Positions 24,277 to 36,655 of a stretch of 64,000 bases of DNA are shown one piece after another (within the stretch, counting starts at the first letter, position 1; each line of letters begins with the position of its first letter). Both the position numbers and the translations under genes were made by a program. The stretch covers positions 1 to 64,000 of the forward strand of contig VXBM01000273.1 in assembly GCA_013400155.1 (NCBI GenBank), read 5' to 3'. This DNA is from Helopsaltes ochotensis. Its lineage: Eukaryota; Chordata; Aves; Passeriformes; Locustellidae. The notes under the pieces were generated by a model. The model was not told the DNA's origin and did no database searches. It saw only the letters and a program-made list of their open reading frames with translations.

Positions 24277-26552
24277 ATGTGCCTACTGTGGCTCAAAGCA
24301 CAATAATTTAATTGTCACTATGCAATCAATAAAAATGTAACAGTGTGAAGGGAGCACACACCAAAAACGGATTTGCTTTGTCTTAAATGGTATGTACTAA
24401 ATGAATGTTTCCCAAACTGAACAAGATTGACTAGTAAATTAGAAGAAAAATTGATGTTATTTTATATTTTCTGCTTACCTACAAAAAAAGGACACTCATT
24501 TGCAAGAAGAAAACTGGAAAATTGCTTCTTTTTCTCTGGCAGTCATTCTTTCAGGTCACCCCAAAGGGAGGCAATAGGCATATTGTAAAGCAATAGTACG
24601 ATTCAGTAAGCATCCTGGCTTAGGGAATCAAATCAGTGCAGTCACCACATTGACATGAGTGGATTTCATGGGATCAGGCCTTAGAATTTAATGTTCACTT
24701 ATAAATGCAGAGAAAAATGAGAAATCTAAAGCAGTATAAACCATAACACTGCACAGATGGAGTTTTACATCCCTACGTAAATATGCTAAAGTTAGCAGGG
24801 AACCATGAGACAAATGAGTTCCATCCTCGCAGACACTGAAAACTCAGCCAAACTTTGTAATTGGTTCTGAAGATGCAGGCAACCTGTGGTATGCTGGTTT
24901 CTATACAAGTTTTAAATGAAAATGATCAAATGGTGCACAAAGTGCCATGAAGCAACAGTACACTCTCATTACAATTCCAGCCTCTTATGGGCTTGTATAT
25001 CTACAGTAGTGTTTCTACAGTTGAGGCCAAATCCCTTCTTCTGAACACGGTAAATAAATAAATTAAATGAAAGAACATCTAAATGCAAAGCATTTTGGGA
25101 TATTAGCTATGTATTCTTTTTGTTGTTAGAAAGTCATTGTTTTAAAAACAAAGCCAGAAAGTTACACAGATTATGCTACCTTTTGCCTTTTAAAAACTGA
25201 ATAAACAAGACTTTATTTGTGTTCCATTTGGCTTCACGGAGAATTTATTAGTAAGCAGATATAATCTAGACAGAAGAGACTTAATCCTGGAGAAGCTTAT
25301 TTATTAACACAGAATAAGTAAACGTCTTAACCTGTTTGTGTTTATCTTCCCTTTTATTTGATTTAGCTCCATATTCAGAACAAAATTCTAATTCTTTCAA
25401 TCTGGGGATATCTTTTGTCACCACAGTGCTTAACTTTTTTTCTGCTAGACCTATTAAGTCAGCAGCCTCAAACAAATGACGTGTTTTTTTCTAGAATTCA
25501 TTCTATAGCATGAATCTGAGCAAATATCCTTCAAATATTATATCCCAGAACACTAGCACTGCATCTGAGCTCTATTAAGTTGAATACAAGTGAGGAGCCA
25601 TGTGGGGAAGGAAGAAAAATTCAAGTTACATTTCTTTAAAAACAAAACAATGTAACCAACCCCAAAAATAATGTGATATACAGACTCATACAACCATTTT
25701 TAAAACAACTGACAGAAGATGAAAAAAAATTGTTTCCTTAGAAAATATTGGGATGCCATGTCTCTCACATGGCAGCCTCAAATGCTGTGGGAATTAGTTT
25801 TCTCTGGAAATGCCGATCATAAATGAGATTTACTGAATATATCTCATTAGGATGCAGTTGCTAATTGTGTTGTTCACAGAAAAAATGCATGGTATATGCC
25901 TTCTGCTGAAAGGCAGGATATTCAAGTATGACTTGAAAACTGCTGGAAAAGATACAAGATGATGGAAGGATTTTTCAGCCTGTTTTGGCACCTCTACTCA
26001 TCATTTAGCTTAATATTTGGAAAATACTTCCATGTGAATACTTTTTTTAAATAAACTTCACATGGAGTGAACTCTGTTTTGTATTCTTACAGTTCAAAAT
26101 CCTGCTTCTAAAATAACACTAGTATTTATTAATGAAGTTAACTGGAATTCAAACTTACAAAATAGTGGTTTGGGGAATAATTGGATCATAGTCTGCTCAC
26201 AGCCAGGTTTCTCATTTTTTACGTGAATTCCTTGCATGAGGGAGAATCTATGCTGGCTACATTTGTGAGTGCTGTTTTCCCTGCATGTACAGTAAAATGA
26301 GTTCTGAACAAAATCATGGACACTTTTAAGAAATTCTGAAAGCTTTTATAGATATTTGGAAGACATCTCAGTGCAAATTTGTTTATAGGACACAGTTCAC
26401 AAAATTTAAATCTTCTTGTAGAGATTTCACATTGTATCTGTAAATAACCGAAGTCTGGGACATATTTTTAAGAAAAATATATATGTAGATTTGAGTGGTT
26501 AAAAAATTCTTTTCCACATTTCCATAAACAGTTTGAATAACTTTCCACAGGT
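24277..26552. other. Unique noncoding DNA
   Basis: AT-rich, with no transposon recognised. The minus-strand candidate exon at 25332-25490 is listed separately. Confidence 0.45.
25332..25490 (-). other. Candidate internal exon (unproven)
   Basis: On the minus strand a 159-bp segment reads as 53 codons with no stop. It follows an acceptor-like ttctag and ends at acaaacag followed by gttaag, a good donor match. Both boundaries are in phase 0. The peptide is rich in K, E, L and A (it includes DIPRLKELEF and NKREDKHKQ), unlike the F/I/N-rich translation typical of this window. No known domain is recognised. A stretch this long can arise by chance in 64 kb, so it is offered only as a candidate. 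Confidence 0.2.
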
Positions 26553-26580
26553 AATCTTAAAATCTTAAAATCTTAAAATC
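26553..26580. repeat. (AATCTTAA)n short tandem repeat
   Basis: Three and a half perfect copies of an 8-bp unit. Confidence 0.85.
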
Positions 26581-28040
26581 TCCCTGATGATGCTAAGTTA
26601 TTCTCTTGCATGACAAGTTTCTATAGTGAATCTGAAATGAAATAAATAGGGTCTCTACCACACAATGAAAATACATGTATTTTTCAAGTGCACATGTAAG
26701 TCAACTTCTTTTGCAACAGATGCCGCACACGTACATCTAGAAGAAGGCCTCTGTCTTTTCAAAAGTGCACGTATTTCTGACTAGTGGCATCCTGCTTATA
26801 CACTGAAAATCTATGTCTAAAGGCAGGGAATAAAAAATAGAATATTTTGATGGAAAATAATACATATCTTGGTCTATTTGTATGGTAGTATTCTGAATTT
26901 GTGATATTAAAAGAGGCTGTAGGCTGAAATGAAAAACCAGCTGTGACAGCGTATCTCCAGGAACAATAGCCAAGGTCCTTAGGACTGTGAGCTAGTCTTT
27001 CGAAGTTCCCAAGTTATCTGTCATTAACCCAAACAACAGGCCTTTTTCTCCAAGGTCAGTACCTAAGATCAAAAATGTACAGTGTTGCTAGAGGTCATGA
27101 TTTGCAAGGAAAAAGGTGCTGAAAAATGCCAAAAGAAAAACACAGGGTAAAATATGCTTATTCTCTCTATTGGGTGTTGTCCTCAGAATTTGATTAACCT
27201 TCAATTTGAATGGTAAGCATGCAAGTATAAACTATTCTTTTCTTTTGCCTGTGAGACCAAGTTCACGTCAAACACAGAAGAATGATAGAAGTTTCTAAGA
27301 CCTGTTAGAAAAGCATATCCAAGTGTGCTCTTGTGTCCCTCTGGAAGCATTCAAGATGACCCTGTGATGAGCCTCCTGGATATTGCGGGAGAGGTCAGTG
27401 TCAAGTAATGACCCTAAAAGGGTTTCTCTAGATATATTCAAAATACTTGCATATTATAGAACCTGAATTCTACAACCTAATAGAACCATAGAGTTTTATT
27501 GTTAATTGACTTTGAGTATATGAACAATTACATCTCCTTTGGGCTGTACTCAAAGAATGTAACAAATCACCTTGGAACTTGGATGAAAGATATCTGATGT
27601 AGCTGGTGGAGGTACACGTATTGGTTAAACTGTTGGTTAAACAGATGGAAACCTTTGGAACACTGCAAGTAATTCCTGACCAGAAAAAACTATGCTAAGC
27701 CCTTTTGCCATAGAGGTTAAAGCACCTCATGGAAATCTCATGAGCAGACACTCAAGAACAATTGATCAGGGAGACTTTCAGAAGAAGCAGAGAGCAATAA
27801 CAGGGGCAGCTCAGGCCTTCAAGCTACTCTTCTGATTTGGTTTTCTGTTTCCCCGATCCATCCAGCAGAATGAAGATGCTTCCTTTATGTCTTCATGAAT
27901 TTGTCTATACATCCCTCTACCCTTCAGGTAAGCAGCATACCTCTACTTTTTTGCACGTTCTGAAATGTGAGGAGGAGCTCTCTGCAGATCTTTAATAGTG
28001 CCCGGTAATTTATATTGTCTAGCATTACTGGAATAAAATT
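26581..28040. other. Unique noncoding DNA
   Basis: No gene or transposon recognised. The minus-strand frame at 26737-26973 has an acceptor-like tttttcatttcag but no good in-phase donor. Confidence 0.45.
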
Positions 28041-28559
28041 GGAATGTGTCACATGTTCCCCTGGGAAAGAGGCTAACTCATCGCTGCACTCGGTGATCTA
28101 CTGCTCCTCCAGGCAAGCCACGTTCCCCTGCTGCAGCCATTCCTACCAGGGGCTGTCCAAGGCCTCGGGACTGAGATAATATAAATCACTGACAGCTGCT
28201 GGGCTTTCTCACTGCTAAGATCTGTGTCAGGCAGCTCCGTGACGGATGGGGGAATCTATCCAGCAGGAGCTTTCATCCTTCAGGACCTAGACAGGAGTCC
28301 TCTAGGCCAGACTCATGGCTGAAGTCTCTGACAGCAGCAGAGGAGACGGGTGATAAAGCTGCTCCCATTAGCTTGTGAAGTAGCTCTGGTTTGCATTATT
28401 TCAGCCTTCTACATAAGGAAAATCCCAGTGGGAAGATGAGGGAGAGCATGCAGCTGCAGCTTATGCTTTCCATTTTGTCAATTCCCAGTCCCAGTATGAG
28501 GCCCTACACAGCTATGACTGCCAGGACAAATTAGGAGAGGCAAGAGGTGACCTCAGAGG

Positions 28560-28757
28560 AGGTGCTGGGTCTGTCTGACTCTACCCACCCAGCTTTCATA
28601 GAGCATGTAGGCAAACAGTGTTCCCAAGGATCTGGAACCAACCTGAACAAAAGGGTGGAAAATGTATTATGGGGAACAATTATGTGCTACTAGAGGATTG
28701 GATTAGATGACCTAATGGGAATTTTCCGTTTGCGATTTCTTTGATTCTTTGATTTAC
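28560..28757 (+). mobile_element. Old CR1/L3-like LINE 3' tail
   Basis: The core ggattggattagatgacct at about 28695 is the conserved 3' UTR motif of CR1-clade LINEs. It is followed by tttctttgattctttgatt, a degenerate form of the family's 8-base terminal repeat. The 5' limit is uncertain. The GC-richer sequence from about 28040 onward may belong to the same insertion. Divergence is much greater than in the CR1 copies at 1.0 and 36.4 kb, pointing to an older insertion. Confidence 0.6.
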
Positions 28758-30199
28758 TTTTTCAAGTGCTTTGGTCTCTGGGGGAGATCAGTGAAAAGGA
28801 GTGGACATGATCAAATAATTAGTAACACTGCTCATTTAACTTTTAGCGGAACATTTTTCAGTTAGTTTGCCAGATATGTAAAAAATGACACAGAACTATG
28901 TATTTTATATAGTGAAATATTAATGCTGGCTGGGAATGCCAGGCTGATGTTGGAACTAAGTAAAAAACTGTGTACTTGACTGTGCCAGTGAAAACCAAGA
29001 TGACAGGTTTTATTTTAATTTAATAAAATCTGAAGGTAGTGCTGTGGAAATCTAGCCAAGGCTGTCTGGCAGGCTGCCTTGAAGGGAGTCATTGATAGTC
29101 CCCTTCCTTTTTACTTTATTAAGTTCCCCATTTTCCACCATTTAACACAAAAAAAGTAATTTCCCAAATAGCAGGATTCCTTAGTTGTTTTATCTTGCTC
29201 ATCTAGCATCCACACTTTATAAAGCATTTCACTGAAATTAGGTTGCCTAAAACTCGCAGCATGATCAATCTGCATTTCACTGAGATTTCTTTTGTAAATT
29301 CAATACCATGTTGAAAGTCAGAAGCACCATTTACATACGTGCCACTATGGAGAGGTGAATGGAGAGTAGTAAATACTCTTAAGACCTTGAGGGGACATTT
29401 ATAAAAATGCAGGGTTTAAGATTTCTTTTTTCTTTTCATTCTGTGATATTGTAGGGACAGAAGACCATCTATCAAACTGAAGGGTGGATTAAGAACCATT
29501 TGTTTCAAACCAGTCTTCTAATCAGCTACTCAATAAATATCCATTTTTAGCTATTAAATCAGCAGTACAAATCAGCAGGAATATTAATCCAGAATAATCA
29601 AGGCCAGACTAAATAGGTTTTAGTTCTCTGACCCTCTTTGTTTTATTTCACCTCACAAAAGACTTATGGCACCTTCCCACCTCATGATGCTGATGCTACT
29701 CATAATCTTGTCCCAGAGAATTACAACTTCCTGTAACTCTCATTTGTATTACAGATTTATTTTCTCTAAGTAGGCAGTTTCTAATCTACCTCATGCCCCT
29801 AACACTCACCCCAATACCAGGTGTATTAAGTTTCCCATCCTAGAATCCACGTGTTCCTTCTGAGATTCCACATAGGAGCACTGTTTCCCTTAAGGAAAGA
29901 CATATGAATGTGCCTAAGAAAGTCCTCCTCTGTTTCCAAATATTTTATTGTATAAAGGCTTATAAAACAGATAAACAGTTAAATATCTGGACAAGACTTA
30001 TGCCTAAACTTGTCTCACAGACCTTTACATCATCCCATCACCCTTTTTCTTTAAGGTCTTTTGACAAATCCGCCCTTACAAGGCAGAGTCCAAATGCCTT
30101 ATACTTATCTGACCCCTGAGGAAAGTGATTAATTGTGGTCCTCATTCAAGTGGGTTCTGTTGGTTGGAAAGTTTAGTGTTCCACGAAAGCATGAAAAAG
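28758..30199. other. Unique noncoding DNA
   Basis: No recognised gene or repeat. Confidence 0.5.
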
Positions 30200-30840
30200 A
30201 AGGTGCAATGACATTTGCAAAGTCTGTGGACAATTCCTAGCAACAGATTACCGGGAAGCAAGCCTGCACTCTGCAGCCCAGAGTATTGCTCCAGTCACTT
30301 GTTTGGCAGCTGTAGTAAATTGAGTAACTGGAAAGACTGAATCAATTTGTTCATTCTGTGAATTCATTAAGCCTCAGAAGACAGCCTGTGGGCAGGGTCC
30401 TTAGTCCTGTGAGGTTTGGAATGTTTATTCATATTAATGAATTCACCAATGGCGAGCAATTTTACAACTCATTGCAATCGTTCTTTGTAATAAAAAATAA
30501 TGTGCTTCCTCAGATCTTTCACTTTGTTTCAGTTAGCCAGAATGTGTGAATTTAATAACCATTTACAACATTGATTCCAATCTGGATGAAAACCCTTACA
30601 ACCAAAATTGAGCCATTGTGTGGCATTATCTCCCTGACATCAGGATACATTCTGCATTGAGACTTGCAATGCTTCATAGCCAACATTATGGGATGACACA
30701 ACTAAAATTGAATAAGGAACAGACTTCTTGTAATTAAATTGCAGCTATCAGTGTGAATACCATCTATCTAATACACAGCATACAAAGTGAATGGAAGCAT
30801 GCAAACGTGTTTGCAATGTTTACAGCAAACCAATTAAGTC
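30200..30840. promoter_or_regulatory. Candidate conserved noncoding element
   Basis: Repeat-free sequence with scattered retained CpGs (ttaccgggaag, aatggcgagc, caatcgttc). It also has homeodomain and POU-like cores (attcatattaatgaattc, gtaattaaattgc, catgcaaacg). This resembles conserved enhancer sequence but is judged by composition only. Confidence 0.25.
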
Positions 30841-32947
30841 TTCAGGTTCCCTATTAGCAGCAATATCACTCATCTGTTCAAGCCATCAGCAACTTCCTTT
30901 GGTGTTCTGTACTCTGACTGCACACAAGAGAGAACTCTCTATCTGGTTTTGCCCATATCATCTAGTAGCAAATGATTCCAAGGATAAGTTATTTCCTTTA
31001 TGTCTTAATTTTAATTATTTTGCTTTCCAGTAATTTTAAGAAAATGGACCCTTAGTCAGTATAAATTGTCATAACTTTGCTGATGTCAGTAACAATTCCT
31101 AGTATCTGAGAACTTGGCCCAAGGCATCACTTTTAAATTACAAGTTTAGACAAATGTAACCACAGTTCAAGAACAGATAAGAAAATACTAAACTTAATAA
31201 AGTGAAAACAACATGTTTCACGTATATTAGGGTTTGAACATTATACAGTTAATTAGTAAGAACAAAGTTTTACAGATCCTCCAATCACTATGGTCAAAAT
31301 CCAGCCTATGTAAAAGCAAAGTATTTTGTACTAATATGACAGCATTTATGATAATTGTCTCCTTTTGTTCTTCCCCCACAATTGAATAAAAAGTGCTACT
31401 ACAAGAAGCCTGATGAAAGAGGCCAAATTAATATAAATTAATATCTTCAAATACTTCCAAGGGATAAGAAATATCAGGATGACACTAAAAAGCAAATAGA
31501 TACAACTTTTGATAATACTTGAGTACTTGATCTATCAAGACTATCCAGGCTGAAAGGATCATATTTGCTTTGTGGATTTGTGTGAAGTTAAGGTAGGTAT
31601 TTTGTACGCCCTGACTGTAAAAAAGACAGTGAGGTGTAACATTCTGACATACATTTACTGTGAGAAGTATGCGAAATCTTTAATTCCTAATACTTTCACT
31701 TGAAATAAAAATTACTGAATTCCGGTACTTAGGAAAGTTTTAAATAGCTGGACTATAGAATGTGGAAACCAGACATTAATCTATTTCAATCAATGCTAAG
31801 ATGTGTTAAAAGCAACCATTTTCATACAAGGAAAAGCAAGAACCTTCATGAAATTTCTACACACTTAGGGAAAAAAATTCCTAGACTCAGCTCTCAATTT
31901 CAAATATTTGTCGTATATGTACATGTATATGTCGTATATGTGAATACACGTATGTATTGTAAATATCCAGTTCAACTATTCTGCTTATTTAGTGGGTAGC
32001 CTTGATGAAGGAAATGAACTACCTGATTACTTTTGTTTTCCTTTTGCACTTCAATCATATTTCAAATTGACCCTTAATAGGAATGATTTTTCAGCACTGA
32101 TGATTTCCACATTATCTGTGATCAATTTATTTTGAAATGTGAAAATTATTAAAATTGGAACTTAGTAATTAAACTACTTTGTTGTAGAATTATTTTCTTT
32201 AAAAAATCTTGTAGGTTTGATTGCAATAAAATAACTAGGATATTTTTCCAGATATGCTATGGATTGTACATTTCAGGAAATGGTTCTGATAAGAGATTTT
32301 TTTGCCTCTTCCTGCAATGTAAAATTGTCTGGTTTATCCATTGTTAAATTAAAAATTTATTCTTGCATGAGCATACTGTATTGGTGCATACTTAAAGCAT
32401 GACAGCTGAAGAGGGAGACCCTCCAAAAATGTTAGTCACAAGGAAGTTTATTTTACACAATTAAATGAATGTGGATCAAGCTAAACAGTTCGTAAAACAA
32501 CATCAAATCGTCCAGTGCATCAATAAATAACTGGCTTTTTAGTGCACAGAAAATTTAACTGATGTACTCATGGAAAATTCCAGTCACATCGAAATATTCA
32601 GAAGGTTTTCATAAGAATGTGTAGTTAATCTGAGAATAACAGAAAAATGGAGGCATTGCGTCCTTCACATCTGCTGTTTTCCTTTACTATTTCCTGTATT
32701 TGAAATAACTTATTTCCCTATACGCCCAATTAGAAGTGTGTCCATTTCTCCCATCCTTACTTCACTACCCCATATGTCATCAAAGCCAATCTGACTCTTT
32801 GAGACTGGGAATATTCATGATGAAAACATGAGAATCTTCTATAAAGATTCTTTAAAGGTTTTGATTATTTTTTTAATGTTGTGTATATTATTTCAACCCA
32901 ATACATAAAGTTCCACATTAATCATAAATTTCAATCTTTGATAAATA
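30841..32947. other. Unique AT-rich noncoding DNA
   Basis: Contains a small two-copy 21-bp repeat at 31910-31953 (units starting gtcgtatatgt). No transposon or gene recognised. Confidence 0.5.
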
Positions 32948-33377
32948 TTATGTTTTAATAAACATACGAATGCTTGAGTTATTTAGAGAGCACAAAGAAT
33001 GCGACATGTATTTAATGGTTGTTGTTGTGGCATGTTCCAAAGTGTTTTCTGTAAAATGTAAGAATTGTGTTGTAAACTGTTTTGCCTGAGGAGCCTTATT
33101 AAACTCAAATGATTCAAAATGATATGATGTGTGTGGGTTAGATGCTTTAGACAATATAGCAACAGGAGCACCAGGATGTGCTGCAGTGGGAATTCATTAG
33201 TCCATGTAAAAGTGTGGCCTTCAGCTGCAGTAGCTCCCTTGTCCTGAGAGTGAGGAATCTGTTCTTGAACAGAAGCAGAGGCAGACCTCTCTTTGTAGTC
33301 CAGGCTAAGGAAAGCTTCACCAGACTTCAATAGCCATTCCCAAGTATCCTCACTATGAGTTTGATTTTGCTTAAAAC
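32948..33377 (-). other. Candidate exon(s) with a frame change (unproven)
   Basis: Two adjacent minus-strand frames look protein-like. The upstream one (about 33377-33195) includes EDTWEWLLKS and SLDYKERSAS. The downstream one (about 33191-32948, a different frame) includes GAPVAILSKASNPH. A good acceptor-like sequence, gaattcccactgcag, sits at the junction, and a donor-like gtgaag lies upstream. The change of frame could therefore be a short intron, a one-base shift in a decayed gene, or coincidence. No domain is recognised. Confidence 0.17.
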
Positions 33378-35045
33378 CTGTATAAATTTATTGTTATCCA
33401 TATGGAACAAGTATTACTGAGAAAAATGGGCAATTCTACCCTAGTGTTATCTTTGGATATGCTAAGCTGATTTTCCAGCTGGTGCAAGTTAAGTTATGGC
33501 AGTTATATTAAATGATGCCAATATACACTAATTTAGAATTAGTTCCTTCATCATTAACATGGGTATTTTAGGAAACCAATTTAGAACCATACATTATGTA
33601 GACTCTCTTCTCTACTCATCATCTCCCATCTGATATTTTATTAGTATATAGATTTCCTCCTATTGTAAAAAAAAGATCAACCCACTCATCTCCTTTTACC
33701 CTCAACATCCTCCAGATGCAGAATGTCACCTGGATTAACAAATTGATTTATTGATAATAAACACATTGATCTTCTTTGTCCTTCTGCAAGCTTTTATTTG
33801 TCTATCTTTACTTTTTTCTTCCACAGGAACTTTTAGTATTGGCTCCTCTCTACTATAGACACCATTCTTGTGAGTTCCTTCTTCAAAGACTTGTCTACAG
33901 GTTTTCTCATTATTAATGAATAATTCTTCAAAATGTCTTCCCAGCATGCAGTAATACATAAGGACTCATGGTGATGTAAGCAGAAGTCTCCTTAGTTGCT
34001 GAAGTGCTAAAATAAACAGGTCAATAGAGGAGTAGATATGATCCATCCATAAACTTTATTGGACACATCTGAAAGGGCAGAATTAGTTGAAAATAAAATG
34101 TCTGAGATATATCTCAAGGCAGCTGCATTGATAAATTGTTCTGTAGATGGGTTTACTTGGTTGGAAGAGATGTTACGTTACACATCCAGGCAGGTGTTAC
34201 TAACTGATGATGATGACATCAGAAGAAATTGCTGGAAACTTACTTTATTACAAAAATCCTACACAACCATCTAAAACCAAGGTCCAAGACAAAGAATGAA
34301 ATTTAGACACTCCATTAGAAAGACACTCTATACACAAAACACCTAATATTTCAAAATGTTATGCTTTCAATGCTGATCATCATGATTAAACATTCATATC
34401 TCTATAGCACCTAGAGATCAGCTGGGTTACAATTCTAGTTGTGGTACAAAGTGACAGTCCCTTGAAAAAGATCTAAATCAAGACCTGTTTCATAGCAATT
34501 TCTGAGATTTTATAATGTGCTTCCACTATGCATGGGAACTGACATCAAGAGAATGGCACTACAACAAAATGTTCACTGATCATGTCTGGAATTACAGCAG
34601 GGAATGTGGGGGTCCTGGATGGTGTGGTGTTATTGCCATCCTCCTTTTTGCCAGTGTGGTGATTATCTGACCCTTTTCTAGCTATTTTTTTGTATTGCCA
34701 GAGTGATGATCTTTTTCCACTTTCTGCAGCTGTTCACCAAAATTGACTTATTTAAAGATTTTGACATTTCTGAAATGGCATACTTTTATAAAATTTAAGC
34801 ATTGCAACATAATTTATTAGAGTAGTAAATAAAAAAAAAAAGGCAGAAAACCATCCCAAAAATAAATACCAACACAAAACCACAGCAAAATAATCTGACA
34901 TATGGAAATCACTTACCACAGAGTGCTTTTGGAGTTAAATTACATGAGATGGCAAACACCTTATAGCCACTAAAAGAGAAAAGCCTTTGTACCCTTTCCT
35001 GTTTTCTACTTGGAGCCACCTGGTTTGGGTGGCTGTGGTGCTCAC
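33378..35045. other. Unique noncoding DNA
   Basis: AT-rich, with a poly-A run at about 34829-34841. No recognised gene or transposon. Confidence 0.45.
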
Positions 35046-35154
35046 CAGGCCCTTCAGAATGAGGTCATTAATCTCGGCGCAGTGCAGGTCACTAACTTGG
35101 TGGGAATCTGCCTGTTTGTCCTTTACTGGAATGCCAAGAGTCAAAATGGAGTCA
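35046..35154 (-). other. Candidate internal exon (unproven)
   Basis: A 109-bp minus-strand segment has the best pair of splice signals in the window. The acceptor is tctgaccctttcctgcag with a clean pyrimidine tract, and the donor is ctg followed by gtgagc. The open frame includes LTLGIPVKDKQAD and DLHCAEINDLIL. Its start phase fits the end phase of the 38.1-38.4 kb candidate upstream on the same strand. It lies in a locally GC-enriched patch (about 34.94-35.28 kb) where plus-strand frames are also open, so coding status is not established. No family is recognised. Confidence 0.22.
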
Positions 35155-35794
35155 CTGCAGGAAAGGGTCAGAGAAATGCCATGGAGGAGTGTGGAAGAGG
35201 AACACTGGAGGGGACAGCACACTCCTGTTTCAGTGACAGAGTTATTAGGGATATCTTGCACAGCTTGACCTATAACTGAGATCATTATGGTTTCCAGAAG
35301 CAGACTCTTGCACAAGGCATTTTTACATAGAACTATTATATTAACGGTGAGTAAGCTTTCCTTGGTTTGGTAAGAGCTTCAGATGATAAAGTTTACCTAT
35401 TTAAATAGCTCAGCAACTGGATCCATAGTTTATTACTTGAGAAGATTATCACGGAAAGTCACAAGACAGATCTAAGGCCAGAGAGGCAGCTGGTGTAAAA
35501 CAATGTAGTATTGCTTCCTGATCCAGAGCACATAAAATAAAGCTAAATAAGATATACGAGTTCAGCAAAATGAACAAAACTGAGATGCTTGAATCTCAAA
35601 ATGTTTTTTATGGAAGTATTTTCATGAGAAATTAATGTACAGGTTCATTAACTTCTGGAAGGGAATAAAAGTCAGATGAATGTGTTCCCCATCATCCTTC
35701 AGAATAATTTTAAACAAAGGCTGTATCCCATCATAACATACAAAAGGTGGCTTAGGTCTAGTTTTCCTTTATAAAGGTGTCTCACATGATTTCC
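35155..35794. other. Unique noncoding DNA
   Basis: Flank of the LTR insertion; nothing recognised. Confidence 0.5.
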
Positions 35795-36299
35795 TGTTGT
35801 GGTTTAACCCGGCAGGCAGCTAAACACCGTACAGGAATAAAAGTACAATTCATGGGTTGAGATAAAGATGGTGTAAAAGGAGAGAAGAGGAAAGGAAAGT
35901 AGTAGAACAATAATAACAGTAATACTAGAAATTGAAAGAGAATATACAAACCAATGTGATGCTCATGCAATTTTTCACACCCACCAACCCATGCCGAGCC
36001 AGTTCCTGAGCAGAGGCCTCTAGCCAGCTTTACCCCTGATTTATAAACTGAGCGCCTGTTATATGGTATGGAAAATAGCTTTGGTCAGCTGAGTCAGCTG
36101 TGTCCCTCCCAGCTTCCCAGATCCCCAGCCTTCTTGCTGGTGGGCTGGTCAGAAGAACTGAAAAAATCCTTGTAAACACTGCTCAGCAACAACTAAATCA
36201 TCCCTGTGTTACCAACACCATCCTCATCCTGAATCCAAACTACAGCATTGTATGAGCTGCTAGGAAGAGAATTAATCCTATCCCAACTGAAACAGGACA
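35795..36299 (+). mobile_element. Solo LTR of an avian endogenous retrovirus (ERVL-type)
   Basis: The sequence starts TGTTGTGGTTTAACCC and ends with ...ACAGGACA, giving the TG...CA termini of an LTR in plus orientation. Recognised blocks of a widespread bird LTR family are present: gggttgagataaag at about 35855, ttatatggtatggaaaatag at 36059, ttggtcagctgagtcagctgtg at 36081, ctgctcagcaacaac at 36180, catccctgtgttaccaac at 36199, and attaatcctatcccaactg near 36280. A TATA-like tttataaactgagc lies at about 36040. No primer-binding site, polypurine tract or gag/pol/env sequence flanks it, so it is a solo LTR left by recombination, carrying no viral gene. Flanking 5-bp sequences (tttcc and aaaag) do not match, so the target duplication has decayed or one edge is lost. 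The family name is by recognition only. Confidence 0.85.
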
Positions 36300-36309
36300 A
36301 AAGTAAAGC

Positions 36310-36655
36310 CACGGCATCGAGTCTTTGAGAGGATTAGGAAGGACACTGATCCATTCTCAGCAGAGACCACCGATCCCTTCTCCGTGGTGAGCAGTGACAG
36401 GACTTGAGGAGTGGCCTGGAGTTGTGTCAGGGAGGGTTTGGGTTGGAATGAGAAAAGGGTTCTTCACCCAGAGGGTGTTGGGCTCTGGAAAAGGCTCCCC
36501 AGGGAAGTGGTCATGGCACCAAGCCTGTCAGAGTTCAAGGAGAATTTGGGCAATGCTCTCAGGCACATGGTGTGGTTGTCCTGTGCAGGGCCAGGAATTG
36601 AACTTGATGATCCTTACGGGCCCCTTCCAGCCTGAGATCATGATTCTGTGATTCT
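36310..36655 (+). mobile_element. CR1 LINE 3' end
   Basis: This 5'-truncated CR1 has the ordered blocks gatcccttctccgtggtgag (about 36372), cagtgacaggacttgagg, gggttcttcacccagagggt (36457), ggctccccagggaagtggtc (36494), agtcaaggcacc-like text, tctcaggcacatggtgtg (36558), and the 3' core gaacttgatgatccttacgg (36600), ending gattctgtgattc. It begins just after the solo LTR, and its 5' boundary is approximate. It belongs to a different CR1 subfamily from the copy at 1.0 kb, judged by these blocks. Short frames inside are relics of ORF2. Confidence 0.9.

Noticed and set aside
35782..35970. Minus-strand 62-codon L/F-rich frame
   Set aside because: It is antisense to the 5' part of the solo LTR, and its hydrophobic run is a translated purine-rich tract.
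36394..36651. Plus-strand frames of 74-85 codons as genes
   Set aside because: They lie inside the CR1 copy.
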